From positions 843,501-907,500 of the forward strand of contig NZ_CP142362.1 in assembly GCF_035918395.1 (NCBI RefSeq): 64,000 nt of DNA. Direction: 5' to 3'. Both the position numbers and the translations under genes were made by a program. Each line of letters begins with the position of its first letter. Positions within the stretch are counted from its first letter, which is position 1. Origin of the DNA: Mycolicibacterium sp. ND9-15. GTDB lineage: Bacteria; Actinomycetota; Actinomycetes; Mycobacteriales; Mycobacteriaceae. The notes under the pieces are model-generated. The model was not told the DNA's origin. It saw only the letters and a list, made by a program, of their open reading frames with translations, and did not search any database. Shown here in pieces: positions 1 to 7,967 of the stretch.

Positions 1-296
1 AGCACGCCCGGGATACTGCCGTTGTACTCGGGCGTGACGACAAGGGCGGCGTCCGCATCGGCCGCGGCGCGCCGCAGTGCCACCACGGGTTCGGCGACGT
101 CAGCGTTGTCGATGTCCTCGTTGTAGAAGGGCAGCTCACCGAGCCGGTCGAACCACTGCAGGGTGATTCCGTCGGGAACGGTCTCCCGCGCCAGTTCGAC
201 CAACTGCCGGTTGACCGATGCCGCCCGCAAGCTGCCCAACAGCACCAGCACCTTGGTGTTCGAGGTGTCCGACACTTCCATGGTCCCTTCGTTCAT
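1..296 (-). CDS. NADPH-dependent FMN reductase, 3' part cut by window edge
   Basis: This is the N-terminal 98 or so residues of a flavodoxin-fold NADPH-dependent FMN/quinone reductase, whose C-terminus lies beyond the left edge. The reverse strand reads MNEGTMEVSDTSNTKVLVLL, then GSLRAASVNRQL (the FMN phosphate loop of this family) and PEYNGSIPGVL, the family's flavin-contacting signature. ATG at 296 is used; an internal ATG at 281 is also possible. It is divergent from the TetR gene at 365 and shares a 68-bp promoter region containing a perfect 14-bp palindrome. The same pair, Rv3054c and Rv3055, occurs in M. tuberculosis (from memory). The TetR protein is therefore a likely repressor of this reductase. 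Confidence 0.9.
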   Translation of the reverse strand, partial: MNEGTMEVSDTSNTKVLVLLGSLRAASVNRQLVELARETVPDGITLQWFDRLGELPFYNEDIDNADVAEPVVALRRAAADADAALVVTPEYNGSIPGV

Positions 297-321
297 CGTG
301 AAGATCCTCGCACAGCAGAAC

Positions 322-335
322 CGGACTGCAGTCCG
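322..335. promoter_or_regulatory. Palindromic candidate TetR operator
   Basis: CGGACTGCAGTCCG is a perfect 14-bp palindrome in the short gap between the divergent FMN reductase and TetR genes. A perfect dyad between a TetR gene and its divergent neighbour is typical of an autoregulatory operator. Binding by the adjacent TetR protein is inferred. Confidence 0.55.
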
Positions 336-364
336 AATAATTCCTTCTGAATTAAACTGCTGAC

Positions 365-973
365 ATGGCCGCTCCTCGTCCCCTCAATGAGCTGCCGATC
401 ACCGATCAAGCTCCGCACGAGCGCGGTGACGCCGCACGCAACCGCGCCCTGCTTCTCGATGCCGCGCGGCGCCTGATCGCCGAGCGCGGCGCCGATGCGG
501 TCACCACCGATGACATCGCCGCGGCGGCCGGTGTCGGCAAGGGCACGCTGTTCCGCAGGTTCGGCAGCCGTGCCGGTTTGATGCTCGTCCTGCTCGACGA
601 GGACGAGAAAGCCCATCAACAGGCGTTCCTGTTCGGTCCGCCGCCCCTGGGTCCGGGTGCTCCGCCGCTCGAGCGACTGCTGGCGTACGGCCGCGCCCAG
701 TTGAAATTCGCGCACACCCACCACGCGTTGCTTTCCGATGCCAATCGCGACCCACAGACACGGTTCAACGCCCCCGCGACGCTGCACCACCGGCATGTTC
801 GGGTGTTACTCGAATCGGCCAACACCTCAGGAGATCTCGACGCGCAGGCCGCCGCGCTGCTGACGCTGCTGGACGCGGACTACGTGCACCATGAACTCAA
901 CGAGCGGGCTAACACGCTCGAGTCACTCGGCGACGCGTGGGAAACGGTGGCGCGCAAGCTCTGCGGCCAATGA
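365..973 (+). CDS. TetR/AcrR family transcriptional regulator
   Basis: A 202-residue TetR-type repressor. Residues about 26-72 form the N-terminal DNA-binding domain, including the helix-turn-helix stretch TTDDIAAAAGVGKGTLFRRF; the rest is a ligand-binding helical domain with no recognisable specificity. ATG at 365 follows the TGA of no other gene and fits the family N-terminus. It is divergent from the FMN reductase and translationally coupled to the polymerase gene downstream, the TGA overlapping the next ATG in ATGA at 970-973. It corresponds by position to Rv3055. Coupling to a DNA polymerase suggests co-transcription, but no link between its ligand and DNA damage can be seen. Confidence 0.9.
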   Translation: MAAPRPLNELPITDQAPHERGDAARNRALLLDAARRLIAERGADAVTTDDIAAAAGVGKGTLFRRFGSRAGLMLVLLDEDEKAHQQAFLFGPPPLGPGAPPLERLLAYGRAQLKFAHTHHALLSDANRDPQTRFNAPATLHHRHVRVLLESANTSGDLDAQAAALLTLLDADYVHHELNERANTLESLGDAWETVARKLCGQ

Positions 974-2046
974 AGCACTGGGTCCTGCATGTCGACCTCG
1001 ACCAGTTCCAGGCCGCGGTCGAGATCCGTCGCAACCCCGAACTCGCGGGCCAGCCGATCATCGTCGGCGGCAACGGTGATCCGAACGAGCCCCGCAAGGT
1101 CGTGACGTGCGCGTCGTATCCGGCCCGTAGGTACGGCGTGCATGCGGGCATGCCGTTACGCACGGCCGCCCGCAAGTGCCCCGATGCGACGTTCCTGCCC
1201 TTGGACACCGATGCCTACGACGCGGCCTCCGCGGAGGTGATGGGCCTACTGCGCGACTTCGGGCACCCGGTGGAGGTGTGGGGATGGGACGAGGCGTACG
1301 TCGGCGCCAACCTCGACGACTCGCACAGCCCGCTGGAGTTCGCCCAGCGGATCCGCGAGGTGATCGCCGCCGAGACCGGGCTGTCCTGTTCGGTGGGTAT
1401 CAGCGACAACAAGCAACGAGCCAAGGTCGCGACGGGATTCGGTAAGCCGGCGAGCACACCGTCAGCGGATGTCGCGCCGGGCGTATACCGGCTCACCGAC
1501 GAGAACTGGATGGCCGTAATGGGTCCCCGCGGGGTTGACGCACTCTGGGGAGTCGGTCCCAGAACGGCGAAAAAGCTTGCCACGATGGGTATTAACACCG
1601 TCGCCGATCTCGCCGCCACCGACGCGACGACACTCACCGAGACCTTCGGTCCGACGACCGGGCTGTGGATCCTGCTCCTGGCCAAGGGCGGCGGTGACAC
1701 CACTGTGAGTGCGACGCCATGGGTACCACGCTCACGCAGCCATGTCATCACCTTCCCCCGCGATCTCACCGAACGCGGCGAAATGGAATCGGCAGTAATC
1801 GATTTGGCTCGGCAGACCTTGACCGAGATCATCGAGCAGCACCGGGTCGTCACCCGGGTGGCCGTGACGGTGCGCACCAAGACCTTCTTCACCAGAACCA
1901 AGATTCGCAAGCTTCCAGAGCCGACGGTCGACCTGAACCTGATCACGCGGACGGCGCTCGACCTCCTCGGCCAGTTCGAACTCGACCGGCCCGTGCGACT
2001 GCTGGGCGTGCGACTGGAACTGGCTTCGCCCGAAGGCGGGTACTGA
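970..2046 (+). CDS. dinB2: Y-family DNA polymerase IV, DinB2 type
   Basis: A translesion DNA polymerase of 358 residues. Catalytic carboxylates are visible in HVDLDQF (D9, D11) and WGWDEAYVG (D107, E108); the little-finger domain follows from about residue 240 (PRSRSHVITFPRDLT). ATG at 970 overlaps the preceding TetR stop, and an upstream in-frame start at 937 would lie inside that gene. The sequence matches my memory of Rv3056/DinB2. The residue aligned with the sugar steric gate (aromatic in most DinBs, Leu14 in M. smegmatis DinB2) is Gln14. The C-terminus (RLELASPEGGY) shows no QLxLF-type clamp-binding motif, as expected for DinB2. The ATPase gene starts one base after its stop. Confidence 0.92.
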   Translation: MKHWVLHVDLDQFQAAVEIRRNPELAGQPIIVGGNGDPNEPRKVVTCASYPARRYGVHAGMPLRTAARKCPDATFLPLDTDAYDAASAEVMGLLRDFGHPVEVWGWDEAYVGANLDDSHSPLEFAQRIREVIAAETGLSCSVGISDNKQRAKVATGFGKPASTPSADVAPGVYRLTDENWMAVMGPRGVDALWGVGPRTAKKLATMGINTVADLAATDATTLTETFGPTTGLWILLLAKGGGDTTVSATPWVPRSRSHVITFPRDLTERGEMESAVIDLARQTLTEIIEQHRVVTRVAVTVRTKTFFTRTKIRKLPEPTVDLNLITRTALDLLGQFELDRPVRLLGVRLELASPEGGY

Positions 2047-2047
2047 G

Positions 2048-3238
2048 ATGCTGCACACGGTCGCCATCCGGGGATACCGGTCGCTGCGCGATATCGTGCT
2101 TCCGCTCGCCGGGCTCACCGTGGTCACCGGCGCCAACGGGACGGGGAAGTCGTCGCTGTATCGGGCGTTGCGCTTGCTGGCCGACTGTGGCCGCGGCGAG
2201 GTGATCGGATCGCTGGCGCGTGAGGGCGGAGTGGAGTCGGTGCTGTGGGCGGGACCCGAGCAGCCCAGCGGCGCGCGCCGCACCGGGCGGGTCGAGGGCA
2301 CGACGCGGACCGGCCCGGTGTCACTCGAAATGGGATTCGCATCAGACGACTTCGGCTATCTCGTTGACCTCGGCCTGCCTCAGATGGCCGGCCACGGCTC
2401 GCTGTTCGCGCTCGATCCGGAGATCAAACGCGAGGCGGTGTTCGCCGGCCCCGTCATGCGCAACAGCTCGACCCTGGTGCGCCGCACCCGCGACTATGTC
2501 GAGGCAAGCGCGGAGTCCGGGCGCAGTTTCGACAAGCTGTCACAGTCGCTGCCGCCCTATCGCAGCGTGCTCGCCGAATTCGCCCACCCCGGTGCGCACC
2601 CGGAACTGACGCGGGTGCGAGATCGACTGCGCGACTGGCGTTTCTATGACGGGTTCCGCGTAGATGCCGCCGCACCCTCGCGCCAACGCACCGTCGGCAC
2701 CCGCACACCCGTGCTCTCCGACGACGGCAGCGACCTGGCCGCCGCGATCCAGACCATCATCGAGGCCGGCCACGACGACCTCCAGCAAGCCATGGCCGAC
2801 GCCTTCGACGGGGCGACGGTGTCGGTCACCGTGCACGACGGCCTGTTCGATCTGCAACTGCATCAACCCGGCATGCTGCGCCCGCTGCGGGCCGCCGAAT
2901 TATCCGACGGCACGTTGCGATTCCTACTTTGGGCCGCCGCGCTGCTGAGCCCGCGGCCGCCGTCGCTCATGGTACTCAACGAGCCGGAGACGTCCCTGCA
3001 CCCGGACCTCGTGGACCCGCTGGCGTCGTTGATCCGCGCCGCGGCGGACACCACCCAGGTCGTCGTCGTCACCCACTCCAAAGCGCTGCTCGACCACCTC
3101 GACACCGTCACCGTCGGCGATGCCGCCAAGACCGAAGTGTCCGCCGTGGAAATCCCGCTGTACAAGGACTTCGGCGATACGCGCGTCGAGGGGCTGGGCC
3201 TGCTCAGCACGCCGCCGTGGGACTGGGGCAAGCGCTAA
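2048..3238 (+). CDS. AAA-type ATPase with RecF/OLD-like layout
   Basis: A 396-residue predicted ATPase of the ABC/RecF-like AAA group. It opens with VAIRGYRSLRDIVLPL, typical of SMC/RecF/OLD-type ATPases, followed by Walker A GANGTGKSS at residues 28-36. The signature-like stretch AELSDGTLRFLLW, Walker B VLNEPETSLHP near 309-319 and the switch histidine in VVVVTHSK follow. There is no C-terminal TOPRIM domain at this length, so it is not a full OLD nuclease. Its ATG lies one base after the dinB2 stop, so the two are probably co-translated. As far as I recall this gene is absent between Rv3056 and Rv3057c in M. tuberculosis. A role in DNA repair or defence is inferred from context only. Its 3' end overlaps the convergent SDR gene by 4 bp. 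Confidence 0.85.
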   Translation: MLHTVAIRGYRSLRDIVLPLAGLTVVTGANGTGKSSLYRALRLLADCGRGEVIGSLAREGGVESVLWAGPEQPSGARRTGRVEGTTRTGPVSLEMGFASDDFGYLVDLGLPQMAGHGSLFALDPEIKREAVFAGPVMRNSSTLVRRTRDYVEASAESGRSFDKLSQSLPPYRSVLAEFAHPGAHPELTRVRDRLRDWRFYDGFRVDAAAPSRQRTVGTRTPVLSDDGSDLAAAIQTIIEAGHDDLQQAMADAFDGATVSVTVHDGLFDLQLHQPGMLRPLRAAELSDGTLRFLLWAAALLSPRPPSLMVLNEPETSLHPDLVDPLASLIRAAADTTQVVVVTHSKALLDHLDTVTVGDAAKTEVSAVEIPLYKDFGDTRVEGLGLLSTPPWDWGKR

Positions 3239-4095
3239 CCGCGTTGCGTCGCCGGCCGTAACGCCTTGGTGAACAACACGTTCGCCTGACGCATCGCGAC
3301 GCTGTACGGCCACCACAACGTGCGCTTGAACAGGTACAGCGCTCGGATGTCGGCCGAGGTGTAGATCAGGAACCGGTTACGGCGGACGCCTTTGAGGATG
3401 CACTCGGCGGCGTGCTCCGGCGATACGGCGTGCCCGCCGAACCGATCGGTCCACTTCTTGACCCGCGGGTCTTCCCGGTCCACGCCGGCTATCTGAACCG
3501 TCTGCACCAGAGGCGTTTTCACCGCACCCGGGACGACCACGGATACGCCGATCCGGTGCCGTGCCAAGTCGAAACGCAACACCTCCGACATACCACGCAA
3601 CCCGTACTTGCTCGCGCTGTAGGCCGCATGCCACGGCAGCGCGACGAGGCCGGCCGCCGACGACACGTTGACGATATGACCACCCGCGCCGGCGGCGACC
3701 ATCGGCGGCACGAACGCCTCGATGACGTGGATCGGACCCATCAAGTTTATGTCGACCATCGACTTCCAGTGCTGGTGCGTCAACGTGGAGACCGTGCCCC
3801 ACGCCGACACTCCCGCGATGTTCATCACGATGTCCATCGCGGGATGGCGGGAGTGGATGTCGTCCGCGAACGCGACCACCGCGTCGTAGTCGGAGATATC
3901 AAGAGCGCGGTACTCGGGTACCTCGGCGCCCAGCGAGCGCGCGTCGGCGACTGTCGTCTCCAGGCCCTCGGGGTCTCGGTCAGTCAGGTAGAGCTCGGCG
4001 CCCTCGGCGGCCAGCTTCAACGCGGTCGCCCGGCCGATACCGCTGGCGGCCCCGGTGAGAAAACAACGCTTGTTCGCAAAGCCGGTGTGCGCCAT
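3235..4095 (-). CDS. Short-chain dehydrogenase/reductase, Rv3057c-like
   Basis: A classical SDR of 286 residues. It has the NAD(P)-binding TGAASGIG motif at residues 14-21, NIAG at 92-95, SS at 145-146 and catalytic YSASK at 159-163. The long C-terminal part (FLIYTSADIRALYLFKRTLW) matches my memory of Rv3057c. ATG at 4095 is the only sensible start before the glycine motif. It lies downstream of the TetR gene on the same strand and both diverge from cyp136, a conserved mycobacterial trio. The substrate is unknown; an alcohol or ketone linked to the CYP136 product is plausible. Confidence 0.92.
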   Translation of the reverse strand: MAHTGFANKRCFLTGAASGIGRATALKLAAEGAELYLTDRDPEGLETTVADARSLGAEVPEYRALDISDYDAVVAFADDIHSRHPAMDIVMNIAGVSAWGTVSTLTHQHWKSMVDINLMGPIHVIEAFVPPMVAAGAGGHIVNVSSAAGLVALPWHAAYSASKYGLRGMSEVLRFDLARHRIGVSVVVPGAVKTPLVQTVQIAGVDREDPRVKKWTDRFGGHAVSPEHAAECILKGVRRNRFLIYTSADIRALYLFKRTLWWPYSVAMRQANVLFTKALRPATQRG

Positions 4096-4113
4096 GGCGG
4101 TCAGGATACTGGC

Positions 4114-4755
4114 CTAGCTCTCCCGCTCCTCGGACGGTCGCGAATTCCCCCAGAACGCCGCCACCCACAACCGCTCGAGGGCGTCGACAGCGCGGTTGGG
4201 GTCGATGCCTCGCCCGACGAACGTACTGTCGTGCGTCAGCGTCATCGTCGTCGTCGCGGCCAGCGTCCGGACGAGCGCGGGTAGATCCCCGGAGATGGGG
4301 CGGGCGTCGGCGTCGTTCTCCAACAGCGTGATCAGCTTGTCGATGATGCCGTCGTAGAAGTCGTCCATCATCTCGCGGATCTTGGCGTCGGTATTGCGCG
4401 CCACCGCACACGCCGACAGCACCGGATCGTCATTGGCGTACACCGCGGCCGCGCTGCCAACCATGCGCTTCGCGAACGCCTCCGGCGTCTCCCCAGGCTC
4501 ACGGCGCGCGAAGTGGTGGGTCAGGCTGTCGAGCATCTCGCCGGCGCCGGCCAGGATCTCGGCGAGCACCGCGTACTTGGAGTCGAAATAGAAATAGAAA
4601 CCGGACCGGGCGACGCCGGCGCGTTCGCTGATCGCGCTGACGGACAGGTCCGCGAACGGCTGCTCTTGCACCAGGCCGCGGACGGCATTGATGATCGCCT
4701 CGCGCTGCCGGTCGCCACGGCTGCGACGGTGCTGCGATGCTGGTTGGGCGGTCAT
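4114..4755 (-). CDS. TetR family regulator of the cyp136 locus, Rv3058c-like
   Basis: A 213-residue TetR repressor. The DNA-binding domain (about residues 12-65) contains FADLSVSAISERAGVARSGF and FYFDSKYAVL. The start is ATG at 4755 (MTAQPASQHRRSRGDRQRE); reading the frame further upstream would run through the divergent promoter. It is transcribed away from cyp136 and precedes the SDR. A palindrome at 4793-4810 in the intergenic region is the likely operator, so it probably represses cyp136 and itself. The ligand is unknown. Confidence 0.88.
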   Translation of the reverse strand: MTAQPASQHRRSRGDRQREAIINAVRGLVQEQPFADLSVSAISERAGVARSGFYFYFDSKYAVLAEILAGAGEMLDSLTHHFARREPGETPEAFAKRMVGSAAAVYANDDPVLSACAVARNTDAKIREMMDDFYDGIIDKLITLLENDADARPISGDLPALVRTLAATTTMTLTHDSTFVGRGIDPNRAVDALERLWVAAFWGNSRPSEERES

Positions 4756-4792
4756 CTTCCTAGACCTTCGCACCGCGGCGCGCCAGAACAAA

Positions 4793-4810
4793 ACTTGACA
4801 TGCGTCAAGT
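4793..4810. promoter_or_regulatory. Inverted-repeat operator overlapping the cyp136 promoter
   Basis: ACTTGAC-ATGC-GTCAAGT has perfect 7-bp arms and a 4-bp spacer. The left arm contains TTGACA (4795-4800), a good -35 hexamer for cyp136, with CAGGAT about 18 bp downstream as a possible -10. Binding of the divergent TetR here would block the -35 element. The dyad is seen directly; the protein-site pairing is inferred. Confidence 0.65.
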
Positions 4811-4885
4811 ATGCCATCCAGGATGAGGATGAGAGTGACAACGCCCACAGTGCGGCCACAGTCTTTTTGCTCGAGGAGTACGTGA

Positions 4886-6364
4886 ATGGCGACGATCAGC
4901 ACCGTTGACTACCTGGTCGACCAGGCGAAGCGGCGGTTGACCCCCACGTTGAACAACCTGCCTCTGGGTCCGATCGAGCGGCGGCTGAACGACCGGGAGT
5001 GGAAGCAGTTCGTTCTGGCCGAGCCGCCTCCGAGCAGTGGACTCAAACCGGTCATGGGTGACGCCGGCCTGCCGATCCTCGGCCACATGATCGAGGCGTT
5101 CCGGGGTGGTCCCGAGTACGTACTGCAGGTGTACCGCAAGTACGGCCCGGTGCACTACGCCTATTCGCCTGCCCTGTCGTCGGTGTCTGCGCTCGGGCCG
5201 GACGCCACCCAGGCCGTCTTCTCCAACAAGAATAAGGACTTTTCGCAGAAGGGCTGGCATCCGGTCATCGGCCCGTTTTTCAACCGCGGCCTGATGATGC
5301 TCGATTTCGAAGAGCACATGTTCCACCGCCGGATCATGCAGGAGGCGTTCACCAGGACCCGGTTGACCGGCTACGTCGAGCACATCGACAAGGTGGCGTC
5401 GAAGGTGGTGGCGCAGGACTGGGCGGCCAACGACGCGCGCTTCCTTCTTCATCCGGCCCTCAAGAAACTCACCCTCGATATCGCCTCGGTGGTGTTCATG
5501 GGTCACGAGCCGGGCACCGACCACGACCTGGTCACAAAGGTCAACGAGGCCTTCGCCATCACCACCCGCGCCGGCGGAGCCATCATCCGCACCAGTGTGC
5601 CGCCCTTCAAATGGTGGCGGGGACTGCAGGCGCGCAAGGTGCTCGAGGCCTACTTCCAGGAGCGGGTGAAGGAGCAGCGGGACTCCGGCGGCACCGACAT
5701 GCTCACCGTGCTGTGCCACACCGAGGACGAAGAGGGCAACAGGTTCACCGACGAGGACATCGTCAACCACATGATCTTCCTGATGATGGCCGCCCACGAC
5801 ACCTCGACGTCGACGCTGACCACGATGGGCTACCACTTGGCCGCCAACCCGGAGTGGCAGGAGCGTTGTCGTGACGAGTCGTCGCGGCTGGGCGACGGTC
5901 CGCTGGACATCGAGGCCCTGGAGAAGCTGGAGACACTCGACCTGGTGATCAACGAATCGTTGCGGCTGGTCACACCGCTGCCGTTCAACGTTCGTCAGGC
6001 GGTACGCGACACCGACCTGCTCGGTTACTACATTCCGGCGGGCACCAACATCATCACGTGGCCGGGCATGAACCATCGGCTGCCGGAGCTGTGGACCGAT
6101 CCCGACAAGTTCGATCCGGACCGGTTCGCCGAGCCCCGCTCCGAGCACAAGAAGCACCGTTACGCGTTCGCGCCCTTCGGTGGCGGCGCACACAAGTGCA
6201 TCGGCATGGTGTTCGGCCAGTTGGAGATCAAGACGGTGATGCACCGGCTGCTGCGCAAGTACCGTCTCGAGCTGGCGCGACCGGGTTACAAACCGCGCTA
6301 CGACTACGCGGGTATGCCGGTGCCGATGGACGGTATGCCGCTCGTGCTGCGTCCGCTGCACTGA
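4886..6364 (+). CDS. cyp136: Cytochrome P450 CYP136
   Basis: A 492-residue P450, longer than most soluble bacterial P450s. The heme-binding loop is FAPFGGGAHKCIG with the thiolate Cys438, the I-helix oxygen-activation segment is MMAAHDTSTSTL, and the K-helix ExxR is ESLR. The neighbourhood (SDR, TetR, P450) and the overall sequence agree with M. tuberculosis Rv3059. ATG at 4886 is preceded by GAGGAG. The physiological substrate is not known to me; the long N-terminus without a clear membrane anchor suggests a cytosolic or loosely membrane-bound enzyme. It is convergent with the LeuA-domain gene, with a stem-loop between them. Confidence 0.93.
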   Translation: MATISTVDYLVDQAKRRLTPTLNNLPLGPIERRLNDREWKQFVLAEPPPSSGLKPVMGDAGLPILGHMIEAFRGGPEYVLQVYRKYGPVHYAYSPALSSVSALGPDATQAVFSNKNKDFSQKGWHPVIGPFFNRGLMMLDFEEHMFHRRIMQEAFTRTRLTGYVEHIDKVASKVVAQDWAANDARFLLHPALKKLTLDIASVVFMGHEPGTDHDLVTKVNEAFAITTRAGGAIIRTSVPPFKWWRGLQARKVLEAYFQERVKEQRDSGGTDMLTVLCHTEDEEGNRFTDEDIVNHMIFLMMAAHDTSTSTLTTMGYHLAANPEWQERCRDESSRLGDGPLDIEALEKLETLDLVINESLRLVTPLPFNVRQAVRDTDLLGYYIPAGTNIITWPGMNHRLPELWTDPDKFDPDRFAEPRSEHKKHRYAFAPFGGGAHKCIGMVFGQLEIKTVMHRLLRKYRLELARPGYKPRYDYAGMPVPMDGMPLVLRPLH

Positions 6365-6373
6365 CGTTCTTCG

Positions 6374-6436
6374 CCGCGAAACGGTATTCCAGCAGTAGAA
6401 ATTCGAGTGACGGCCTGCTGGAAAACAATTTCGCGG
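6374..6436. terminator. Bidirectional terminator-like inverted repeat (family C, copy 1)
   Basis: Between two convergent genes, CCGCGAAA (6374-6381) pairs with TTTCGCGG (6429-6436), and the inner TTCCAGCAG (6387-6395) pairs with CTGCTGGAA (6415-6423). The two nested stems lie exactly between the two stop codons, fitting a shared terminator. Part of the outer sequence (CGCCG(C)GAAA...TATTCC) recurs at 39.09 kb. Confidence 0.6.
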
Positions 6437-6439
6437 AAC

Positions 6440-6931
6440 TCAGGCGTCGGACAGTAGGCGGTTCGCACACGCGATGACCGCGCTCAGCGCGGACTGTGTC
6501 GGGTCGTCGGACAGGCCCATCGCCCACTTCGACCGCATTCCATCGGAACCGCGGATGAACGTGGCGGTGCGCTCGCCCGCGTGTATCTGGTGGAAGGCGG
6601 TCATTTCCAGCGCAATTCCACGGTCGTAGAGCATCGACGTCAGCGCGGCGACAGGACCCGACGCCGCCGCCGACGTCGTGCAGATCCGGTCTCCGATCGC
6701 GAGCGTCGCCTGATAGTTGCGCGCCTGGGGCCCCAGCCTGGTGGCGGGGCGATCTCCGTCGAGGCAGCTCCAGTTGCCCAGCCGCAAGGGACCCGAACTG
6801 GGCGCATACTCGGCGAGAAACGATTCGAAGGACATCGCGTCGGCCTCCTCGCGCAGGTCGCGGGGAATCGGGGCGTCGACGTGGGCCGCGAAAGCTGCGC
6901 TGGTAGCGGATTGTGTTGCGAACGAGGTCAT
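6440..6931 (-). CDS. Stand-alone LeuA-type allosteric domain protein
   Basis: A 163-residue protein resembling only the C-terminal regulatory (dimerisation) domain of 2-isopropylmalate synthase/homocitrate synthase. YQATLAIGDRICTTSAAASG followed by PVAALTSMLYDRGIALEMT is the pattern of that domain, which normally binds leucine. The catalytic TIM barrel is absent, so it cannot make isopropylmalate. It could be a free regulatory partner of LeuA or a small-molecule-binding orphan domain. ATG at 6931. Proteins of this type occur in other mycobacteria, so it is probably not a local truncation. Confidence 0.7.
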   Translation of the reverse strand: MTSFATQSATSAAFAAHVDAPIPRDLREEADAMSFESFLAEYAPSSGPLRLGNWSCLDGDRPATRLGPQARNYQATLAIGDRICTTSAAASGPVAALTSMLYDRGIALEMTAFHQIHAGERTATFIRGSDGMRSKWAMGLSDDPTQSALSAVIACANRLLSDA

Positions 6932-7190
6932 GTGCCGGTCTTTTCTTCGAAAGAAGGTGACCGACTACGTAGCGACGACCCACAGCGAGGGGTCGGTCAG
7001 GATCAGACCCCGCTGCGGGTTGCTACTACGAGTCGCCTCGGCACGCGTCCGATCGTAGCCGCCCGCGTATGCGGCCGCAAAGAGAATTCGGTTCGCAAAC
7101 TGTAGGTGTGTTTTCGCATTACGGCTGGTCTTTCCCTCTACCTTTTGGGATCGTGTGTTCCTACTTCTGGTGTCCCGATGAGCTGGGGGG
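6932..7190. other. 259-bp divergent intergenic region
   Basis: The gap lies between the LeuA-domain gene and the PAS-ANTAR gene. It probably holds both promoters. It is locally AT-richer than its surroundings from about 7075 to 7150. I see no clear RNA gene or strong dyad, and the short reading frames in it look non-coding. Confidence 0.4.
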
Positions 7191-7886
7191 ATGATGCGAA
7201 ACGTCGGCACGGTCAAAGGCGAGAATTCGAACGCGATCGATGAATCGACGTCCGTCGGCGAACGCGTGGGGTCGTTCCGCTACTTTCGCACCGAAGACCG
7301 CTGGGAGTGGTCAGACGCCGTGGCCCAGATGCACGGCTACCCGCCTGGCCAGGCGCAACCCAGCACCTCGCTGGTGATGTCGCACAAGCACCCCGATGAC
7401 GCGGCCAGCGTTGCGTTGCTGATCGAGACGGTGACCGGAGAGGGCCGCCCGTTCAGCAGCCGCCACCGCATCATCGACACGCTCGGCCACGTCCGTCCCG
7501 TTCTCGTGATCGGCGAACGACTGCACGACGACAACGGCGACATCATCGGCACCCGGGGGCTGTACGTGGACCTCAGCGACGTCGAGGACACCGCCACGGT
7601 CGACGCGGCGGTCCCCGACTTCACCGAGCACCGGGCGGTCATCGAGCAGGCCAAAGGCCTGTTGATGATGACCTACGGCATCCCGGCCGAGCGCGCCTTC
7701 GACCTCCTGGTGTGGCGCTCGCAGGAGACCAACACCAAGCTGCGCACACTGGCGTCGCAGATCCTCGAGGACTTCACCAGCGAGCTGCGGGTCTCCGACG
7801 ACATTCGCCAGCGAGCCGACCACCTGCTGCTCACCTCCCACCGGCGCATCCGGCGATTGGGCGGCGAGAGCAGCAACGCCTGCTGA
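7191..7886 (+). CDS. PAS-ANTAR domain protein (RNA-binding antiterminator type)
   Basis: A 231-residue signalling protein. Residues about 27-130 form a PAS-like sensor domain (RWEWSDAVAQMHGY, RHRIIDTLGHVRPV), and about 144-195 an ANTAR domain (HRAVIEQAKGLLMMTYGIP and AFDLLVWRSQ). ANTAR domains bind paired RNA hairpins and suppress termination. The ATG codons at 7191 and 7194 follow GGGGGG at 7185-7190, so the second ATG may be the true start. There is no histidine kinase neighbour. Mycobacteria carry many such PAS-ANTAR proteins, often stress-linked; a specific target RNA cannot be read here. Confidence 0.85.
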   Translation: MMRNVGTVKGENSNAIDESTSVGERVGSFRYFRTEDRWEWSDAVAQMHGYPPGQAQPSTSLVMSHKHPDDAASVALLIETVTGEGRPFSSRHRIIDTLGHVRPVLVIGERLHDDNGDIIGTRGLYVDLSDVEDTATVDAAVPDFTEHRAVIEQAKGLLMMTYGIPAERAFDLLVWRSQETNTKLRTLASQILEDFTSELRVSDDIRQRADHLLLTSHRRIRRLGGESSNAC

Positions 7887-7967
7887 GGCGCGGGCCCGAG
7901 CGAGGACTGTCTCCCCCCACGGCCCTATCGTGAGGCTGGTGTCTACCGGTCATGCGCAGCTTTCCGC

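Noticed and set aside
4805..6361. 518-residue minus-strand frame opposite cyp136
   Set aside because: The P450 motifs are on the plus strand; the antisense frame shows no domain.
6965..7216. Small minus-strand frame before the PAS-ANTAR gene
   Set aside because: It overlaps a promoter region, has no ribosome site and no recognisable sequence.
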